Positions 46,238 to 55,205 of a DNA stretch of 64,000 bases are shown here, piece after piece. Every line of letters begins with the position of its first letter. Position 1 is the first letter of the stretch. The stretch spans positions 29,289 to 93,288 of the forward strand of contig NZ_CACVBR010000011.1 in the NCBI RefSeq assembly GCF_902728265.1, given 5' to 3'. This DNA comes from Chryseobacterium potabilaquae. Its GTDB lineage: Bacteria; Bacteroidota; Bacteroidia; Flavobacteriales; Weeksellaceae. The translations under genes were made by a program, and so were the position numbers. Under the pieces are notes generated by a model. That model ran no database searches. It was not told the origin of the DNA and worked only from the letters and a program-made list of their open reading frames with translations.

Positions 46238-47185
46238 CTATTTATAGGGTAATTTAAAAGAAATTTTAATTGTATTTTCTAATTTTTGATCCGAGTAGAG
46301 AATGATCTCTTTATTTTTAGCTTTTATTTTATTCCAATAATGATTACCTGCAAATCGACTTTCTAAAACCTCAGCTTCTAAACCATTTTCAGTAACCTTA
46401 ATTTCTTTTGGATAATAGGAAAATTTAGAAATTTGAAAATCTTCCATTTCATTTTTACTAAAAGTATTTACTTCTCCAAAAAGCTTAGCAACATATAAAT
46501 TATAAGGATGGTTATAAATTTCTTCCGGAGTATCATTTTGGATCAATTTTCCATCCTGTAAAATAACAATTTGATCTAGCCAAGGGATTATATCTTGTAG
46601 TTCATGGGTGGAAATAAGTAATGAAATATTATTTTGCTTTACATACTTAAATAGTTTTTCGCGCAGTTCAATTTTTCGAGGAAAATCTAAATGACTAAAA
46701 GGTTCATCCAAGATTAACAACTTCGGAAGTTGAGAAAGAGCTCTTGCGATGGCTACTCTTTGCTGTTGACCCCCACTTAAGTGTTTTGGTAAAATATGGG
46801 CATATTCTTCTAGGCCGACGAGAGTGAGAAGTTCATTAACCGTCTCTTTTTTCTTTTTTAGATCAATATTTGAAATGAATTTTCCTACATTTTCAGCAAC
46901 TGTGGCATAGGGCATTAAATCGAAATGTTGAGCAACAAATTTCATTTCAGATTCGCCTGGGACAAGATTTCCTTTAGGACCAAGAAGGCGCTCTCCATCA
47001 AATATAATTTCTCCTTGTTCCCAATCCAACAGTCCATATATTAAACTGAGTAAAGTTGATTTTCCACATCCACTTTCTCCAGCCAACGCTATAATCTTAT
47101 TTTTCTCAAAATGAAAATTGAGATGTTGGAATAATTGTTTTTCTCTGGAATATGAAAAATTTAGATTATTTATTTCTAATAACAT
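46238..47185 (-). CDS. ABC transporter ATP-binding protein
   Basis: A 315-residue ABC ATPase. Walker A GESGCGKST is at residues 36-44, the signature LSGGQQQR at 136-143 and Walker B LLILDEP at 156-162, followed by the switch-His STHE near 193. The extra C-terminal 80 residues resemble the regulatory TOBE-type domain of importer ATPases of the Fbp/Pot class. No permease or binding protein lies next to it in the window, so the transported substrate is unknown. Its -7 box TACATTTG ends 4 bases before the ATG, so the message is probably leaderless. Confidence 0.9.
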   Translation of the reverse strand: MLLEINNLNFSYSREKQLFQHLNFHFEKNKIIALAGESGCGKSTLLSLIYGLLDWEQGEIIFDGERLLGPKGNLVPGESEMKFVAQHFDLMPYATVAENVGKFISNIDLKKKKETVNELLTLVGLEEYAHILPKHLSGGQQQRVAIARALSQLPKLLILDEPFSHLDFPRKIELREKLFKYVKQNNISLLISTHELQDIIPWLDQIVILQDGKLIQNDTPEEIYNHPYNLYVAKLFGEVNTFSKNEMEDFQISKFSYYPKEIKVTENGLEAEVLESRFAGNHYWNKIKAKNKEIILYSDQKLENTIKISFKLPYK

Positions 47186-47189
47186 GCTA

Positions 47190-47197
47190 CAAATGTA
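47190..47197 (-). promoter_or_regulatory. -7 box of the ABC ATPase gene, leaderless
   Basis: Exact TACATTTG on the minus strand with only 4 bases to the ATG at 47185. Confidence 0.55.
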
Positions 47198-47269
47198 GTA
47201 AAATGAAACGTTTTTAAGAAAATCGTTTTTTTTTATTATATTAGCAATAGTTATAGAAATTTATTAATT

Positions 47270-47929
47270 ATGAGAAAAAAATTGTTTTCATTAACAATTC
47301 CAGCACTTCTTGTTGTCGCCGTTATGACTTCATGTAAGAAAGAAAAACCATTAACAAATGAGAGCAGTGAAGTCGTGACAACAAAAGAAGGAAATCAATA
47401 TACTTTAGATACTTTGAATAGTAAAGTAGAATGGAAAGGATATAAGATTTTCAAATCTGAGAATACCAGTCATTTTGGAGATATTAAATTCGAAAGTGGA
47501 GATGTTACTATAAAAGACGGAAAGCTTGAAAGTGGTAAATTTGTTGCTGATATGAATTCCTTAACATCCATGGATTTGAAAGATGATGCCGAGAAATTGG
47601 ATAAACTAAATAATCATTTGAAAAGTGGAGACTTTTTTGAAGTAGAAAAGTTTCCGACTGCCTCTTATGAAATTACAAAAGTAACATCTGTTTCGGAAGG
47701 GGATTATAATACTCTTTTAGATGGAAATTTAACAATTAAAGGAATTACAAAACCTGTTCAATTTAAGGCGAATGTTTCTGTAAAAGAAGGTGAAGTGGGT
47801 ATTGCTACAGAGCCTAAAGATATAAAAAGAGAAGATTTTGGTGTTAAATTTCAGGCACCTGCACAAAACGGAGTGATCAAGGATGAGGTAACTCTTCAGG
47901 TTAATATCAAAGCTCTTGAAAAGAAATAA
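47270..47929 (+). CDS. YceI family lipoprotein
   Basis: A 219-residue protein with a lipoprotein signal peptide (Cys22 in MTSCKKEK). The mature domain is a YceI-type lipocalin barrel: SKVEWKGYKIFKSENTSHFGDIKF, then DGNLTIKGITKPVQF and EPKDIKREDFGVKFQAP. Such proteins bind isoprenoid or other lipids in the periplasm, some under stress control. It starts in the region shared with the divergent ABC ATPase gene. A terminator follows at 47957. Confidence 0.92.
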   Translation: MRKKLFSLTIPALLVVAVMTSCKKEKPLTNESSEVVTTKEGNQYTLDTLNSKVEWKGYKIFKSENTSHFGDIKFESGDVTIKDGKLESGKFVADMNSLTSMDLKDDAEKLDKLNNHLKSGDFFEVEKFPTASYEITKVTSVSEGDYNTLLDGNLTIKGITKPVQFKANVSVKEGEVGIATEPKDIKREDFGVKFQAPAQNGVIKDEVTLQVNIKALEKK

Positions 47930-47956
47930 TTTTTTTATTCACATAAATAAATGATT

Positions 47957-47987
47957 AAAAATCTGCCTGTTATAAGTGCAGATTTTT
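47957..47987 (+). terminator. Terminator after the YceI-family gene
   Basis: Perfect 10-base stem (AAAAATCTGC / GCAGATTTTT, 11-base loop) with a T-run, 28 bases after the stop codon. Confidence 0.85.
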
Positions 47988-48023
47988 CTTTAAATTTAAA
48001 GAAGGTATTCCACCAAAAAACTG

Positions 48024-48031
48024 TATTTTTG
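48024..48031 (+). promoter_or_regulatory. Promoter -7 box of pheS
   Basis: Exact TATTTTTG, 25 bases before the ATG at 48057. Confidence 0.65.
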
Positions 48032-48056
48032 CAAATACATTTGAAAGGGTACAACA

Positions 48057-49067
48057 ATGATAGAAAAGATAGAAGAACTACTTGTTGAAGTAAACAGCTT
48101 CAATGCTACATCAAAAGAGGATATTGAAAATTTCCGAATCAAATATAATGGAAAGAAAGGAGTCTTGAATGATTTTTATGAAACATTGAAGGTTATACCT
48201 AATGACCAGAAGAAGGAATTTGGACAAAAGATTAATAACTTGAAGCAGGCTGTTAATGTAAAACTGGAAGATTTAAAAAATACTTCCTCATCTTCTGTTG
48301 TACTAGAAAAAGAGGATCTAACGAAACCTGCATTTCCTTTAGATCTAGGATCGAGACATCCTATTAATCTCGTGAAAAATAGAATTATCGAGATTTTTAA
48401 ATCAATTGGTTTTGCGGTAGCTGATGGACCTGAAATTGAGGACGATTGGCATAACTTTACCGCTTTAAATTTACCGGAATATCATCCCGCTCGAGATATG
48501 CAGGATACCTTCTTTATTGAGCAAAATCCAGATATTCTGTTAAGAACGCATACTTCTTCGGTACAGATTCGCTATATGGAAGAAAATCAACCTCCTATCA
48601 GAATCTTATCTCCAGGAAGAGTATTTAGAAATGAAGCAGTTTCTTCAAGATCACATTGTATATTTCATCAAATAGAAGGGCTATATATAGATGAAAACGT
48701 AAGTTTTGCAGATTTAAAACAAACGATTCAGTTTTTTACAACTGAACTTTTTGGAAAGTCTAAGATTAGATTAAGACCATCTTATTTCCCTTTCACTGAA
48801 CCTAGTGCTGAAATTGATGTATATTGGGGGTTGAACTCTGAAACAGATTATAGAATTACTAAAGGAACGGGATGGCTGGAAATTATGGGATGTGGAATGG
48901 TAGATCCAGCGGTTCTTAAAAATGTAAATATAGATCCGGAGAAATATTCAGGATATGCCTTTGGAATGGGTATTGAAAGAATTGTAATGCTTCTTTATCA
49001 AATGAGCGATATTAGAATGTTCTTTGAAAATGATATCAGAACTTTAGAACAGTTTAAAACATTATAA
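48057..49067 (+). CDS. pheS: Phenylalanine--tRNA ligase alpha subunit
   Basis: A 336-residue class II aminoacyl-tRNA synthetase subunit that, with PheT, charges tRNA-Phe. The N-terminal 90 residues are the coiled-coil tRNA-binding arm. Catalytic-core motifs include [14 protein letters not shown] near 100, DMQDTFF near 141, [14 protein letters not shown] near 160, RVFRNEA near 187-193 and the motif 3 segment [15 protein letters not shown] near 302-316. pheT is not adjacent, which is usual in Bacteroidetes. It has its own promoter and terminator. Confidence 0.97.
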   Translation: MIEKIEELLVEVNSFNATSKEDIENFRIKYNGKKGVLNDFYETLKVIPNDQKKEFGQKINNLKQAVNVKLEDLKNTSSSSVVLEKEDLTKPAFPLDLGSRHPINLVKNRIIEIFKSIGFAVADGPEIEDDWHNFTALNLPEYHPARDMQDTFFIEQNPDILLRTHTSSVQIRYMEENQPPIRILSPGRVFRNEAVSSRSHCIFHQIEGLYIDENVSFADLKQTIQFFTTELFGKSKIRLRPSYFPFTEPSAEIDVYWGLNSETDYRITKGTGWLEIMGCGMVDPAVLKNVNIDPEKYSGYAFGMGIERIVMLLYQMSDIRMFFENDIRTLEQFKTL

Positions 49068-49071
49068 AATC

Positions 49072-49102
49072 AAACCTCCGAAAATTTCCGGAGGTTTTTT
49101 GT
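49072..49102 (+). terminator. Terminator of pheS
   Basis: Stem AAACCTCCG / CGGAGGTTT with a T-rich tail, just after the pheS stop. Confidence 0.88.
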
Positions 49103-49209
49103 TTTTAATTACTGACCATAGAAACAAAACGTAATTAAAAACTGGATCTATAATGTAAACAACTTAGATGTTTAGATTGTTACATGAAAACAAGGACATA
49201 CTATAAATA

Positions 49210-49240
49210 AAAATGTCTGGAAGGCTTTCCCAGACATTTT
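49210..49240 (-). terminator. Terminator of the DUF3108 gene
   Basis: Perfect 11-base stem (AAAATGTCTGG / CCAGACATTTT) with a T-run on the minus strand, 36 bases after the stop at 49277. Confidence 0.88.
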
Positions 49241-49276
49241 AGTTTATAAGAGGATACTCGAGTATAAAATATATAA

Positions 49277-50047
49277 TTACTTTGAGAACTTTAAAGGATA
49301 TTTTATATTTTTAAACTCATCAATACTTGCTTTTAAAGATCCTACTGCTAATTCTGCTTTTAGTAACATAGGAATATGATTAGCATCATTGGATACCCAC
49401 ATAGTTACTCCTTCTTTCTCTTTGAATACTCTACCACTTTTAACAGAAGGTATGATTTTTAAACAGTTAATAGTCCCGAACTTCGTTTTTAAATTTTCTG
49501 TTCCTACTACTTTCAACTGAAATGGAAACATTTCATCGTCAATCCATACATTCATATTAATGATAGCTCCTTCTTTTAGCTCACTTTGGTTTCTACTTCT
49601 CAAATAGTAAAAACAAGAAAGCATATCTTGAATACCTTTCACTGATTTTATCACTTTTGAACCATTAGCAGGCGTTTTTTTGTCAGTTAAAATTAACGTG
49701 TTATTATCATGATTAAAAGCTGTTTCGTAATGTTGACGATAGCTGCCTTCTTTTACATTTCTCACATAAAAGCTAGGTAAGCCAGTTTCTATATTAATGA
49801 AACTTTCATAAAGATCATCTACTTTAAAAAAAGCTTTTACAGCTCCAGTTGTTTGCCCGGTTCCTTTCACATAAAGATGAGGAGTTCCTTTATAATTGGT
49901 TTTTTGTGTTATTAGTGTAGCGTTTCCAGCATTGATAAATCCATAATGGATCCGGAATGTAATGGATTCGTTGTCTGCAATATTATCTATTTGGCCAAAG
50001 CCTAAAAAGAATAAAAATACAGTAATAAGATTTAATAGTTTTTTCAT
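49277..50047 (-). CDS. DUF3108 periplasmic protein
   Basis: A 256-residue protein with a signal peptide (about residues 1-19). It has the DUF3108 layout: SITFRIHYGFINAGNATL near 29-46, VDDLYESFINIETGLP near 77-92, and a C-terminal VWIDDEMFPFQLKVVG, GVTMWVSNDANHIPM stretch near 170-240. Such proteins are predicted periplasmic beta-rich proteins of unknown role, sometimes next to envelope genes. It has an exact -7 box upstream. Confidence 0.88.
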   Translation of the reverse strand: MKKLLNLITVFLFFLGFGQIDNIADNESITFRIHYGFINAGNATLITQKTNYKGTPHLYVKGTGQTTGAVKAFFKVDDLYESFINIETGLPSFYVRNVKEGSYRQHYETAFNHDNNTLILTDKKTPANGSKVIKSVKGIQDMLSCFYYLRSRNQSELKEGAIINMNVWIDDEMFPFQLKVVGTENLKTKFGTINCLKIIPSVKSGRVFKEKEGVTMWVSNDANHIPMLLKAELAVGSLKASIDEFKNIKYPLKFSK

Positions 50048-50072
50048 AATTAGAATTTTACAAAAACATTGC

Positions 50073-50080
50073 CAAATTTA
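50073..50080 (-). promoter_or_regulatory. Promoter -7 box of the DUF3108 gene
   Basis: Exact TAAATTTG on the minus strand, 25 bases before the ATG at 50047. Confidence 0.6.
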
Positions 50081-50158
50081 AAATCTTTTTTTTTAGGATA
50101 TTTGATAAATCTCAGGTTTTATTTAGACTCAATTAAATCAGCTTCATTTTAAAATTAG

Positions 50159-50166
50159 TAAATTTG
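50159..50166 (+). promoter_or_regulatory. Promoter -7 box of the ferredoxin reductase/ferredoxin operon
   Basis: Exact TAAATTTG, 28 bases before the ATG at 50195. Confidence 0.6.
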
Positions 50167-50194
50167 CATCCATACATATAATTTATTACTTATT

Positions 50195-51250
50195 ATGATA
50201 ACTACCGATATATTGATTATAGGAGCGGGACCTACTGGACTTTTTGCTGTATTTGAAGCAGGACTACTAAAAATGAAGTGCCATATTATTGATGCACTTC
50301 CTCAGCCGGGAGGGCAATTAGCGGAATTATATCCTAAAAAACCTATTTTTGATATTCCTGGGTATCCCTCGGTAAATGCAGGAGAATTAATTGATAATTT
50401 AATGGAGCAAATTAAGCAGTTCCAACCTGGGTTTACGTTAGGTGAAACGGCAGTCTCTTATACAAAAGTAGATGATGAATGGTTTGAGGTAATCACCAAT
50501 AAAGGTACTGTACATAGAGCTAAGGCTATTGCGATTGCAGGAGGCTTGGGTACTTTTGAACCTAGAAAACCTACTATTGAAAATATTACAGATTATGAAG
50601 AAAAAGGTCTTGAATATTTTGTTAAAGAACCAGAACATTTTAGAAATAAAAAAGTGGTTATTGCCGGAGGAGGAGATTCTGCACTTGATTGGAGTATCTT
50701 TTTATCCAACGTAGCGAGTGAAGTTACCTTAATCCATAGAAGAAATGAGTTTAGAGGAGCTTTGGATTCTGTTGAAAAAGTCCAGGACTTAAAGAATGAG
50801 GGTAAAATTAAATTAATTACTCCGGCTGAAGTTACTGCTATCAAAGGAGATGGTAAGGTGGAAGCAATTACTGTAGAAGTTGAAGGAGAGGAGGCTTATG
50901 ATCTTGAGACGGATTATTTTATTCCTTTGTTCGGCTTGACTCCCAAATTAGGTGAAATTGGTAATTGGGGATTAAATATTGAAAAAAATGCCATTGTTGT
51001 CAACAATGCATTAGATTATCAAACCAATATTGAAGGGATCTATGCAATAGGAGATATTAACACTTATCCAGGTAAACTAAAGTTAATTCTTTGTGGTTTT
51101 CATGAGGCTACCTTGATGTGTCAAAGTGTTTATAATAGATTGAATCCAGGTAAGAAATTTGTATTAAAATATACAACCGTAAGTGGAGTAGATGGGTTTG
51201 ATGGAAGTCGAAAGGAGGCGGAAAAAGCAGTAGTGAAAAAAATCGACTAA
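50195..51250 (+). CDS. Thioredoxin-reductase-like ferredoxin/flavodoxin--NADP(+) reductase
   Basis: A 351-residue FAD and NAD(P)H-binding oxidoreductase. GAGPTG at residues 10-15 binds FAD and AGGGDSA at 157-163 binds NADP. The thioredoxin-reductase CxxC active site is absent, which marks the FNR-type of this fold. A ferredoxin gene lies 78 bases downstream, so the pair likely shuttles electrons between NADPH and a 2Fe-2S ferredoxin. The ending contains the SGVDGFDGSR segment. The final electron acceptor is not evident. Confidence 0.93.
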   Translation: MITTDILIIGAGPTGLFAVFEAGLLKMKCHIIDALPQPGGQLAELYPKKPIFDIPGYPSVNAGELIDNLMEQIKQFQPGFTLGETAVSYTKVDDEWFEVITNKGTVHRAKAIAIAGGLGTFEPRKPTIENITDYEEKGLEYFVKEPEHFRNKKVVIAGGGDSALDWSIFLSNVASEVTLIHRRNEFRGALDSVEKVQDLKNEGKIKLITPAEVTAIKGDGKVEAITVEVEGEEAYDLETDYFIPLFGLTPKLGEIGNWGLNIEKNAIVVNNALDYQTNIEGIYAIGDINTYPGKLKLILCGFHEATLMCQSVYNRLNPGKKFVLKYTTVSGVDGFDGSRKEAEKAVVKKID

Positions 51251-51328
51251 ATTAGCGGTTAATTAACCATTGCTGATAACTGATGAGGGTTGTTGCCTTC
51301 ATCAATTCTTAACACTCAATGAACTATT

Positions 51329-51658
51329 ATGTCAGATATTAATATAAAAATTACCGATAGAGAAGGGGTTAGTCATGATATTATAGCCCCAACGGATATG
51401 TCCATGAATTTAATGGAAGTTATCCGATCGTATGAATTGGCTGAAGAGGGAACCGTCGGTGTTTGTGGAGGAATGGCTATGTGTGCCTCGTGTCAGGTAT
51501 ATGTAATAAATGATCCAGGACTTGAACCTATGGGGGATGAAGAAGATGCAATGCTAGGAGAGGCTTTCCATGTAAAGGATAATAGCCGACTGGGTTGCCA
51601 ATTACATATCATTCCTGAAATGGAAGGACTTGAAGTAGAAATTGCTCCTTATCCTTAA
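51329..51658 (+). CDS. 2Fe-2S ferredoxin (adrenodoxin type)
   Basis: A 109-residue ferredoxin with cluster ligands Cys46, Cys52, Cys55 and Cys90 (spacing CX5CX2CX34C), the adrenodoxin pattern. It has no membrane segment and is cytosolic. It lies 78 bases after a ferredoxin--NADP reductase gene and is probably its partner. A terminator follows at 51685. Confidence 0.93.
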   Translation: MSDINIKITDREGVSHDIIAPTDMSMNLMEVIRSYELAEEGTVGVCGGMAMCASCQVYVINDPGLEPMGDEEDAMLGEAFHVKDNSRLGCQLHIIPEMEGLEVEIAPYP

Positions 51659-51684
51659 GAAATTGATTTAAAATATATAAAATG

Positions 51685-51716
51685 AAACTCCTGAAAGATT
51701 GCTTTCAGGAGTTTTT
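51685..51716 (+). terminator. Terminator of the ferredoxin operon
   Basis: Perfect 13-base stem (AAACTCCTGAAAG / CTTTCAGGAGTTT) with a T-run, 26 bases after the ferredoxin stop. It also faces the convergent pepD gene. Confidence 0.9.
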
Positions 51717-51744
51717 ATTCTTATCTGTATAGCTAAACTTTTAA

Positions 51745-53190
51745 TTATTTTTTAGGGATATTTGCTAAAATCTCTTTTAGAAAACTCCAAAACTTCTGTG
51801 TTGAAGGGATATTTGCCTTCTCATCAGGAGAATGGGCCCCTCTGATAGTAGGTCCGAAACTTACCATTTCCATTTCAGGATAATTAGCACCGATAATTCC
51901 ACATTCTAGCCCTGCATGACAAGCTACTACATGAGGCTTTTCTCCAAATTTTTCAGTGTAAATTTTTTCCATCAACTGAACGATTTCAGAACCGGGTTTC
52001 GGTTTCCATCCAGGATAAGAGCCACTGAATTCAGTATTCATTCCAGCTAATTCAGCTACTGACTTTAATTGCTCGGCTACAGAATATTTGGAAGATTCAA
52101 CAGATGATCTTGAGAGATTTAAGATTTTCAAACTTCCGTTTTTTAATTCGACCCTTGCCACGTTGTTTGAAGATTCAACAAGGTCTTTTACATCAGGACT
52201 CATTCTGTAAACTCCATTGTGGAGTGATTTCAAAGTCAGAATAATCTTTTTTGAATTTTCCTCAGACAGAGCCTTTTCGGAAGTGGTAGTATTCTCAATA
52301 TTGATTTGAAGATGAGGTTCTATGGTGGCGAATTCTTCTAATATTTCTTTTTTAAGTCCTGCTGTTATTTCCTCAATGAATTCATGGGCATTTCTTACTG
52401 AAATAATAGAAACAGCCTCTCTAGGAATTGCATTTCTCAGTCCTCCTCCATCAATGGAAATCAACTGAATATTTTCTTTTGCTAATGCAGTATAAAGCAA
52501 TCTACCTAAAATAATATTTGCATTTCCGAAACCTTTGTGTATGTCCATTCCTGAATGTCCTCCTTGTAAGCCTTTTATTTCTATTCTTACAGCTTGTCCA
52601 TGAGAAGCTTCAGTTTCATAGTCTTGGGTAATGGTTACATCAATTCCTCCTGCACAACCTATATCAATTTCATCATCTTCTTCGGTATCAAGGTTCAACA
52701 AAATGTCTCCTGTAAGTTGGTTAGGCTGTAAACCTAATGCACCTGTCATTCCTGTTTCTTCGTCAATGGTAAATAATGCTTCTAGACTTGGGTGTGAAAT
52801 ATCAGAGCTTTCTAAAATGGACATGATGGTGGCTACTCCCAAACCATTATCTGCCCCTAATGTGGTACCTTGGGCCTTAACCCAATCTCCATCAATCTCC
52901 ATTTTAATTCCTTCCGTTTCAAAATCGAAATTAATATCATTATTTTTTTGGCATACCATATCTAAATGAGATTGTAGTACAATGGATTTACGATTTTCCA
53001 TGCCTGCACTTGCCGGCTTTTTTATAATGACATTTCCTACTTCATCTACAAGTGTTTCTAGCCCTAAATTTTCACCAAACTCTTTAATAAAGGCTATTAC
53101 TTTTTCTTCTTTTTTTGATGGTCTTGGAACCGCATTTAACTTAGAAAAGTTTTTCCAAATTATTTGTGGTTCTATGTTAGATAGTTCCAT
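51745..53190 (-). CDS. pepD: Aminoacyl-histidine (Xaa-His) dipeptidase, M20C
   Basis: A 481-residue zinc dipeptidase (PepD/carnosinase-type). Metal-binding motifs: LQSHLDMVCQ near residues 66-75, TTLGADNGLG near 108-117, DEETGMTGA near 140-148, NLDTEEDD near 159, and GAHSPDEKANI near 452-462. The HSGMDIHKGFGNANI segment near 205-220 is typical of PepD. It cuts unblocked dipeptides such as beta-Ala-His in the cytosol. It converges on the ferredoxin operon. Confidence 0.95.
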   Translation of the reverse strand: MELSNIEPQIIWKNFSKLNAVPRPSKKEEKVIAFIKEFGENLGLETLVDEVGNVIIKKPASAGMENRKSIVLQSHLDMVCQKNNDINFDFETEGIKMEIDGDWVKAQGTTLGADNGLGVATIMSILESSDISHPSLEALFTIDEETGMTGALGLQPNQLTGDILLNLDTEEDDEIDIGCAGGIDVTITQDYETEASHGQAVRIEIKGLQGGHSGMDIHKGFGNANIILGRLLYTALAKENIQLISIDGGGLRNAIPREAVSIISVRNAHEFIEEITAGLKKEILEEFATIEPHLQINIENTTTSEKALSEENSKKIILTLKSLHNGVYRMSPDVKDLVESSNNVARVELKNGSLKILNLSRSSVESSKYSVAEQLKSVAELAGMNTEFSGSYPGWKPKPGSEIVQLMEKIYTEKFGEKPHVVACHAGLECGIIGANYPEMEMVSFGPTIRGAHSPDEKANIPSTQKFWSFLKEILANIPKK

Positions 53191-53206
53191 GAAATTTTAT
53201 TTTTCC

Positions 53207-53214
53207 CAAAATTA
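53207..53214 (-). promoter_or_regulatory. Promoter -7 box of pepD
   Basis: Exact TAATTTTG on the minus strand, 16 bases before the ATG at 53190. Confidence 0.6.
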
Positions 53215-53218
53215 CGAA

Positions 53219-53258
53219 ATAAAAAATGCTCCCGTAAAATTAGGAGCAGTCTTTTTAT
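53219..53258 (-). terminator. Terminator of the small lipoprotein gene
   Basis: Stem TGCTCC / GGAGCA with A and T runs outside; the minus strand ends in a T-rich stretch. It lies downstream of the lipoprotein gene at 53319. Confidence 0.7.
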
Positions 53259-53318
53259 TTTTTAAAGTAAGTCAGAAAAACTTTAAAATGAAAGATTATT
53301 AGAGGGAGTTAGTGGTAA

Positions 53319-53810
53319 CTAGCATCCACATTCACCATAGATAGGCATAGTAATACTGGCACCATCCGATTTTTCGATCGTTAATGTGCCTTCAAATAAT
53401 AATGCTTCTTCATTTTTTACTTTTTTTCCTTTCACGGAAATTTTATAATTTTCACTTTCTATTTCTTTGTTTAGATCTTCATCTACTTCCATATCACTAG
53501 ATGAAAGGAGGTTCATAGAAAGTCTTTTACCGTCTAGTTTCATATAGGCAGTTTTACCTACATCGTCTGCATAAATAAATTTTTCTGCCTCAAAGTCTGA
53601 TTTACTTTTAGCAAAATAGCATGAACATTCTTTTATTTCTTTTGGAAAAGTAAAATTTTCAACTAAAATATTTCCCGAAGAAATTTCTGTTTTAGAAGAA
53701 TCCTGACCTATTTTTAATGTATCTGCAGGTTTTACATTGAGCGAAGTTTCTTTATTTTTTTGACAAGCAATCAATGAGAATGCTGAAAAGAAGATGATTA
53801 AATGTTTCAT
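53319..53810 (-). CDS. Lipoprotein of unknown function
   Basis: A 163-residue protein with a lipobox (LIAC, Cys16). The mature part holds a CSCYF pair (about residues 63-65), and the protein ends in GECGC. These two Cys pairs may bind a metal or form disulfides. The family is not recognised. It starts 19 bases after the upstream gene at 53830 ends, so the two are probably co-transcribed. Confidence 0.8.
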   Translation of the reverse strand: MKHLIIFFSAFSLIACQKNKETSLNVKPADTLKIGQDSSKTEISSGNILVENFTFPKEIKECSCYFAKSKSDFEAEKFIYADDVGKTAYMKLDGKRLSMNLLSSSDMEVDEDLNKEIESENYKISVKGKKVKNEEALLFEGTLTIEKSDGASITMPIYGECGC

Positions 53811-53829
53811 CGTTTGTGGTTTTTATATC

Positions 53830-54435
53830 TTACCCTCGTGCTCTTTCTAAAAGAACCATCATTAATAATGAAAGAATTACCAAACTTTCATCCTCGTCAT
53901 CAATATCAATTATTCTGTCTAATTGAAATCTTCTTCCGAAAAATGAGGGCATTTTTTTTAATTTAAAATATACTTTCCCGTCAACTCCTGTAACTGAATA
54001 TGTTGGATTGAGGAAATAACCCGTGAACATTCCAATAATAGGAATTTCACCTACAACCCCGTCGAAAAATCTTACCCAAGCATTATCTTCTTGAATTTTA
54101 AATTTAGACTGGTCGTTGGCGTCTAAAATATCGTAGCTAGCTTTCCAGATAGATCGCATTCCTTTTCTGGCAAGTCTCCCAAAGTTTTTATTCTGTAATA
54201 TGTCATTGAGGGAATAGGAAGAGTTGAAGTCAATCCATTTATTGGCTTGTATTCTAAAAAGTTCTTTTGATTTACTTTCATCATTAAAAACGATAACGTC
54301 TTCCTTAAGTTTAAACATTTTTTGACGAACATACGCGACATAATTTCCATTTTTGTCGGTAATATTGAAATCACTTGCTAATGTACTTATTTTAAATTTA
54401 AAGTCAAGTGGATAATTTAAATTGTTGAGTGCCAT
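53830..54435 (-). CDS. LURP-one-related / Tubby-like family protein
   Basis: A 201-residue protein with repeated beta strands. It has the layout of the LURP-one-related family (Tubby C-terminal-like fold): GNYVAYVRQKMFKLKEDVIVF, then ELFRIQANKWIDF near 80-90, and a basic central segment. Bacterial members have no established function. There is no signal peptide. The last 25 residues are acidic and then hydrophobic (ESLVILSLLMMVLLERARG), which may be a short membrane-associated helix. It has an exact -7 box upstream. Confidence 0.6.
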   Translation of the reverse strand: MALNNLNYPLDFKFKISTLASDFNITDKNGNYVAYVRQKMFKLKEDVIVFNDESKSKELFRIQANKWIDFNSSYSLNDILQNKNFGRLARKGMRSIWKASYDILDANDQSKFKIQEDNAWVRFFDGVVGEIPIIGMFTGYFLNPTYSVTGVDGKVYFKLKKMPSFFGRRFQLDRIIDIDDEDESLVILSLLMMVLLERARG

Positions 54436-54469
54436 TTACTTTATTTTTTTTCAAATTATTATGTTGCCC

Positions 54470-54477
54470 CAAAGATA
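54470..54477 (-). promoter_or_regulatory. Promoter -7 box of the LURP-one-like/lipoprotein operon
   Basis: Exact TATCTTTG on the minus strand, 34 bases before the ATG at 54435. Confidence 0.6.
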
Positions 54478-54543
54478 AATTTTTATTACGAAAATGAAAA
54501 TATTTTCTTATAGATAAAAACTTAAATACTCATCTTTTTATAT

Positions 54544-54551
54544 TAATTTTG
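54544..54551 (+). promoter_or_regulatory. -7 box of recR, leaderless
   Basis: Exact TAATTTTG ends 5 bases before the ATG at 54557, so the message is probably leaderless. Confidence 0.6.
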
Positions 54552-54556
54552 TAATT

Positions 54557-55171
54557 ATGGATTATCCTAGTAAAGTTTTAGCAAAGGCGGTAGATGAAAT
54601 TTCAGGATTGCCGGGAATTGGTAGAAAGACGGCTTTACGCTTAGCGTTACACTTATTAAAGCAACCCAATTCAAGGGCTATAAATCTTGGGAGTTCTCTT
54701 ATTAATTTGGTGAATGATATCAAATATTGTAAAGAGTGTCATAATTTTTCAGATTTTGATATTTGTGAGATTTGTAATAATGAAAAGAGAAATGACGAAC
54801 TTGTATGTATTGTTGAGGATGTTCGTGATGTGATAGCTATTGAAAATACAGGAAAGTATACCGGGAAGTATTTAATTTTAGGGGGCAAGATTTCTCCAAT
54901 AGAAGGGATGGGGCCACATCAACTGAATATACCAAGTATTGAAAGGAAATTGAATGAAGGGAAAGTTAAAGAATTTATTTTTGCTTTAAGTGCAACAATG
55001 GAAGGCGATACTACGGCCTATTATATTTATAAAAAATTTAAAAATGCAAGGGTAACTTTTTCAAGTATTGCAAGAGGAATTTCCGTGGGTGATGAGTTGG
55101 AGTATGCGGATGAAATTTCTTTGGGAAGGTCTATTATCAATAGATTACCTTATAATGAAAGTAACTCTTAA
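54557..55171 (+). CDS. recR: Recombination mediator RecR
   Basis: A 204-residue recombination protein that works with RecO (and RecF) to load RecA at gaps. The N-terminal helix-hairpin-helix has the LPGIGRKTALRLA segment near 18-30. The zinc finger is Cys58, Cys61, Cys70 and Cys73 (CX2CX8CX2C). The C-terminal Toprim domain carries VEDVRDVIAIE and the RGISVGDELEYAD ending. Length is normal. It leads an apparent three-gene operon with two glycosyltransferases. Confidence 0.96.
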   Translation: MDYPSKVLAKAVDEISGLPGIGRKTALRLALHLLKQPNSRAINLGSSLINLVNDIKYCKECHNFSDFDICEICNNEKRNDELVCIVEDVRDVIAIENTGKYTGKYLILGGKISPIEGMGPHQLNIPSIERKLNEGKVKEFIFALSATMEGDTTAYYIYKKFKNARVTFSSIARGISVGDELEYADEISLGRSIINRLPYNESNS

Positions 55172-55205
55172 TTTTGATTATAGCTATTTATTCTTTTAAA
55201 AATAC

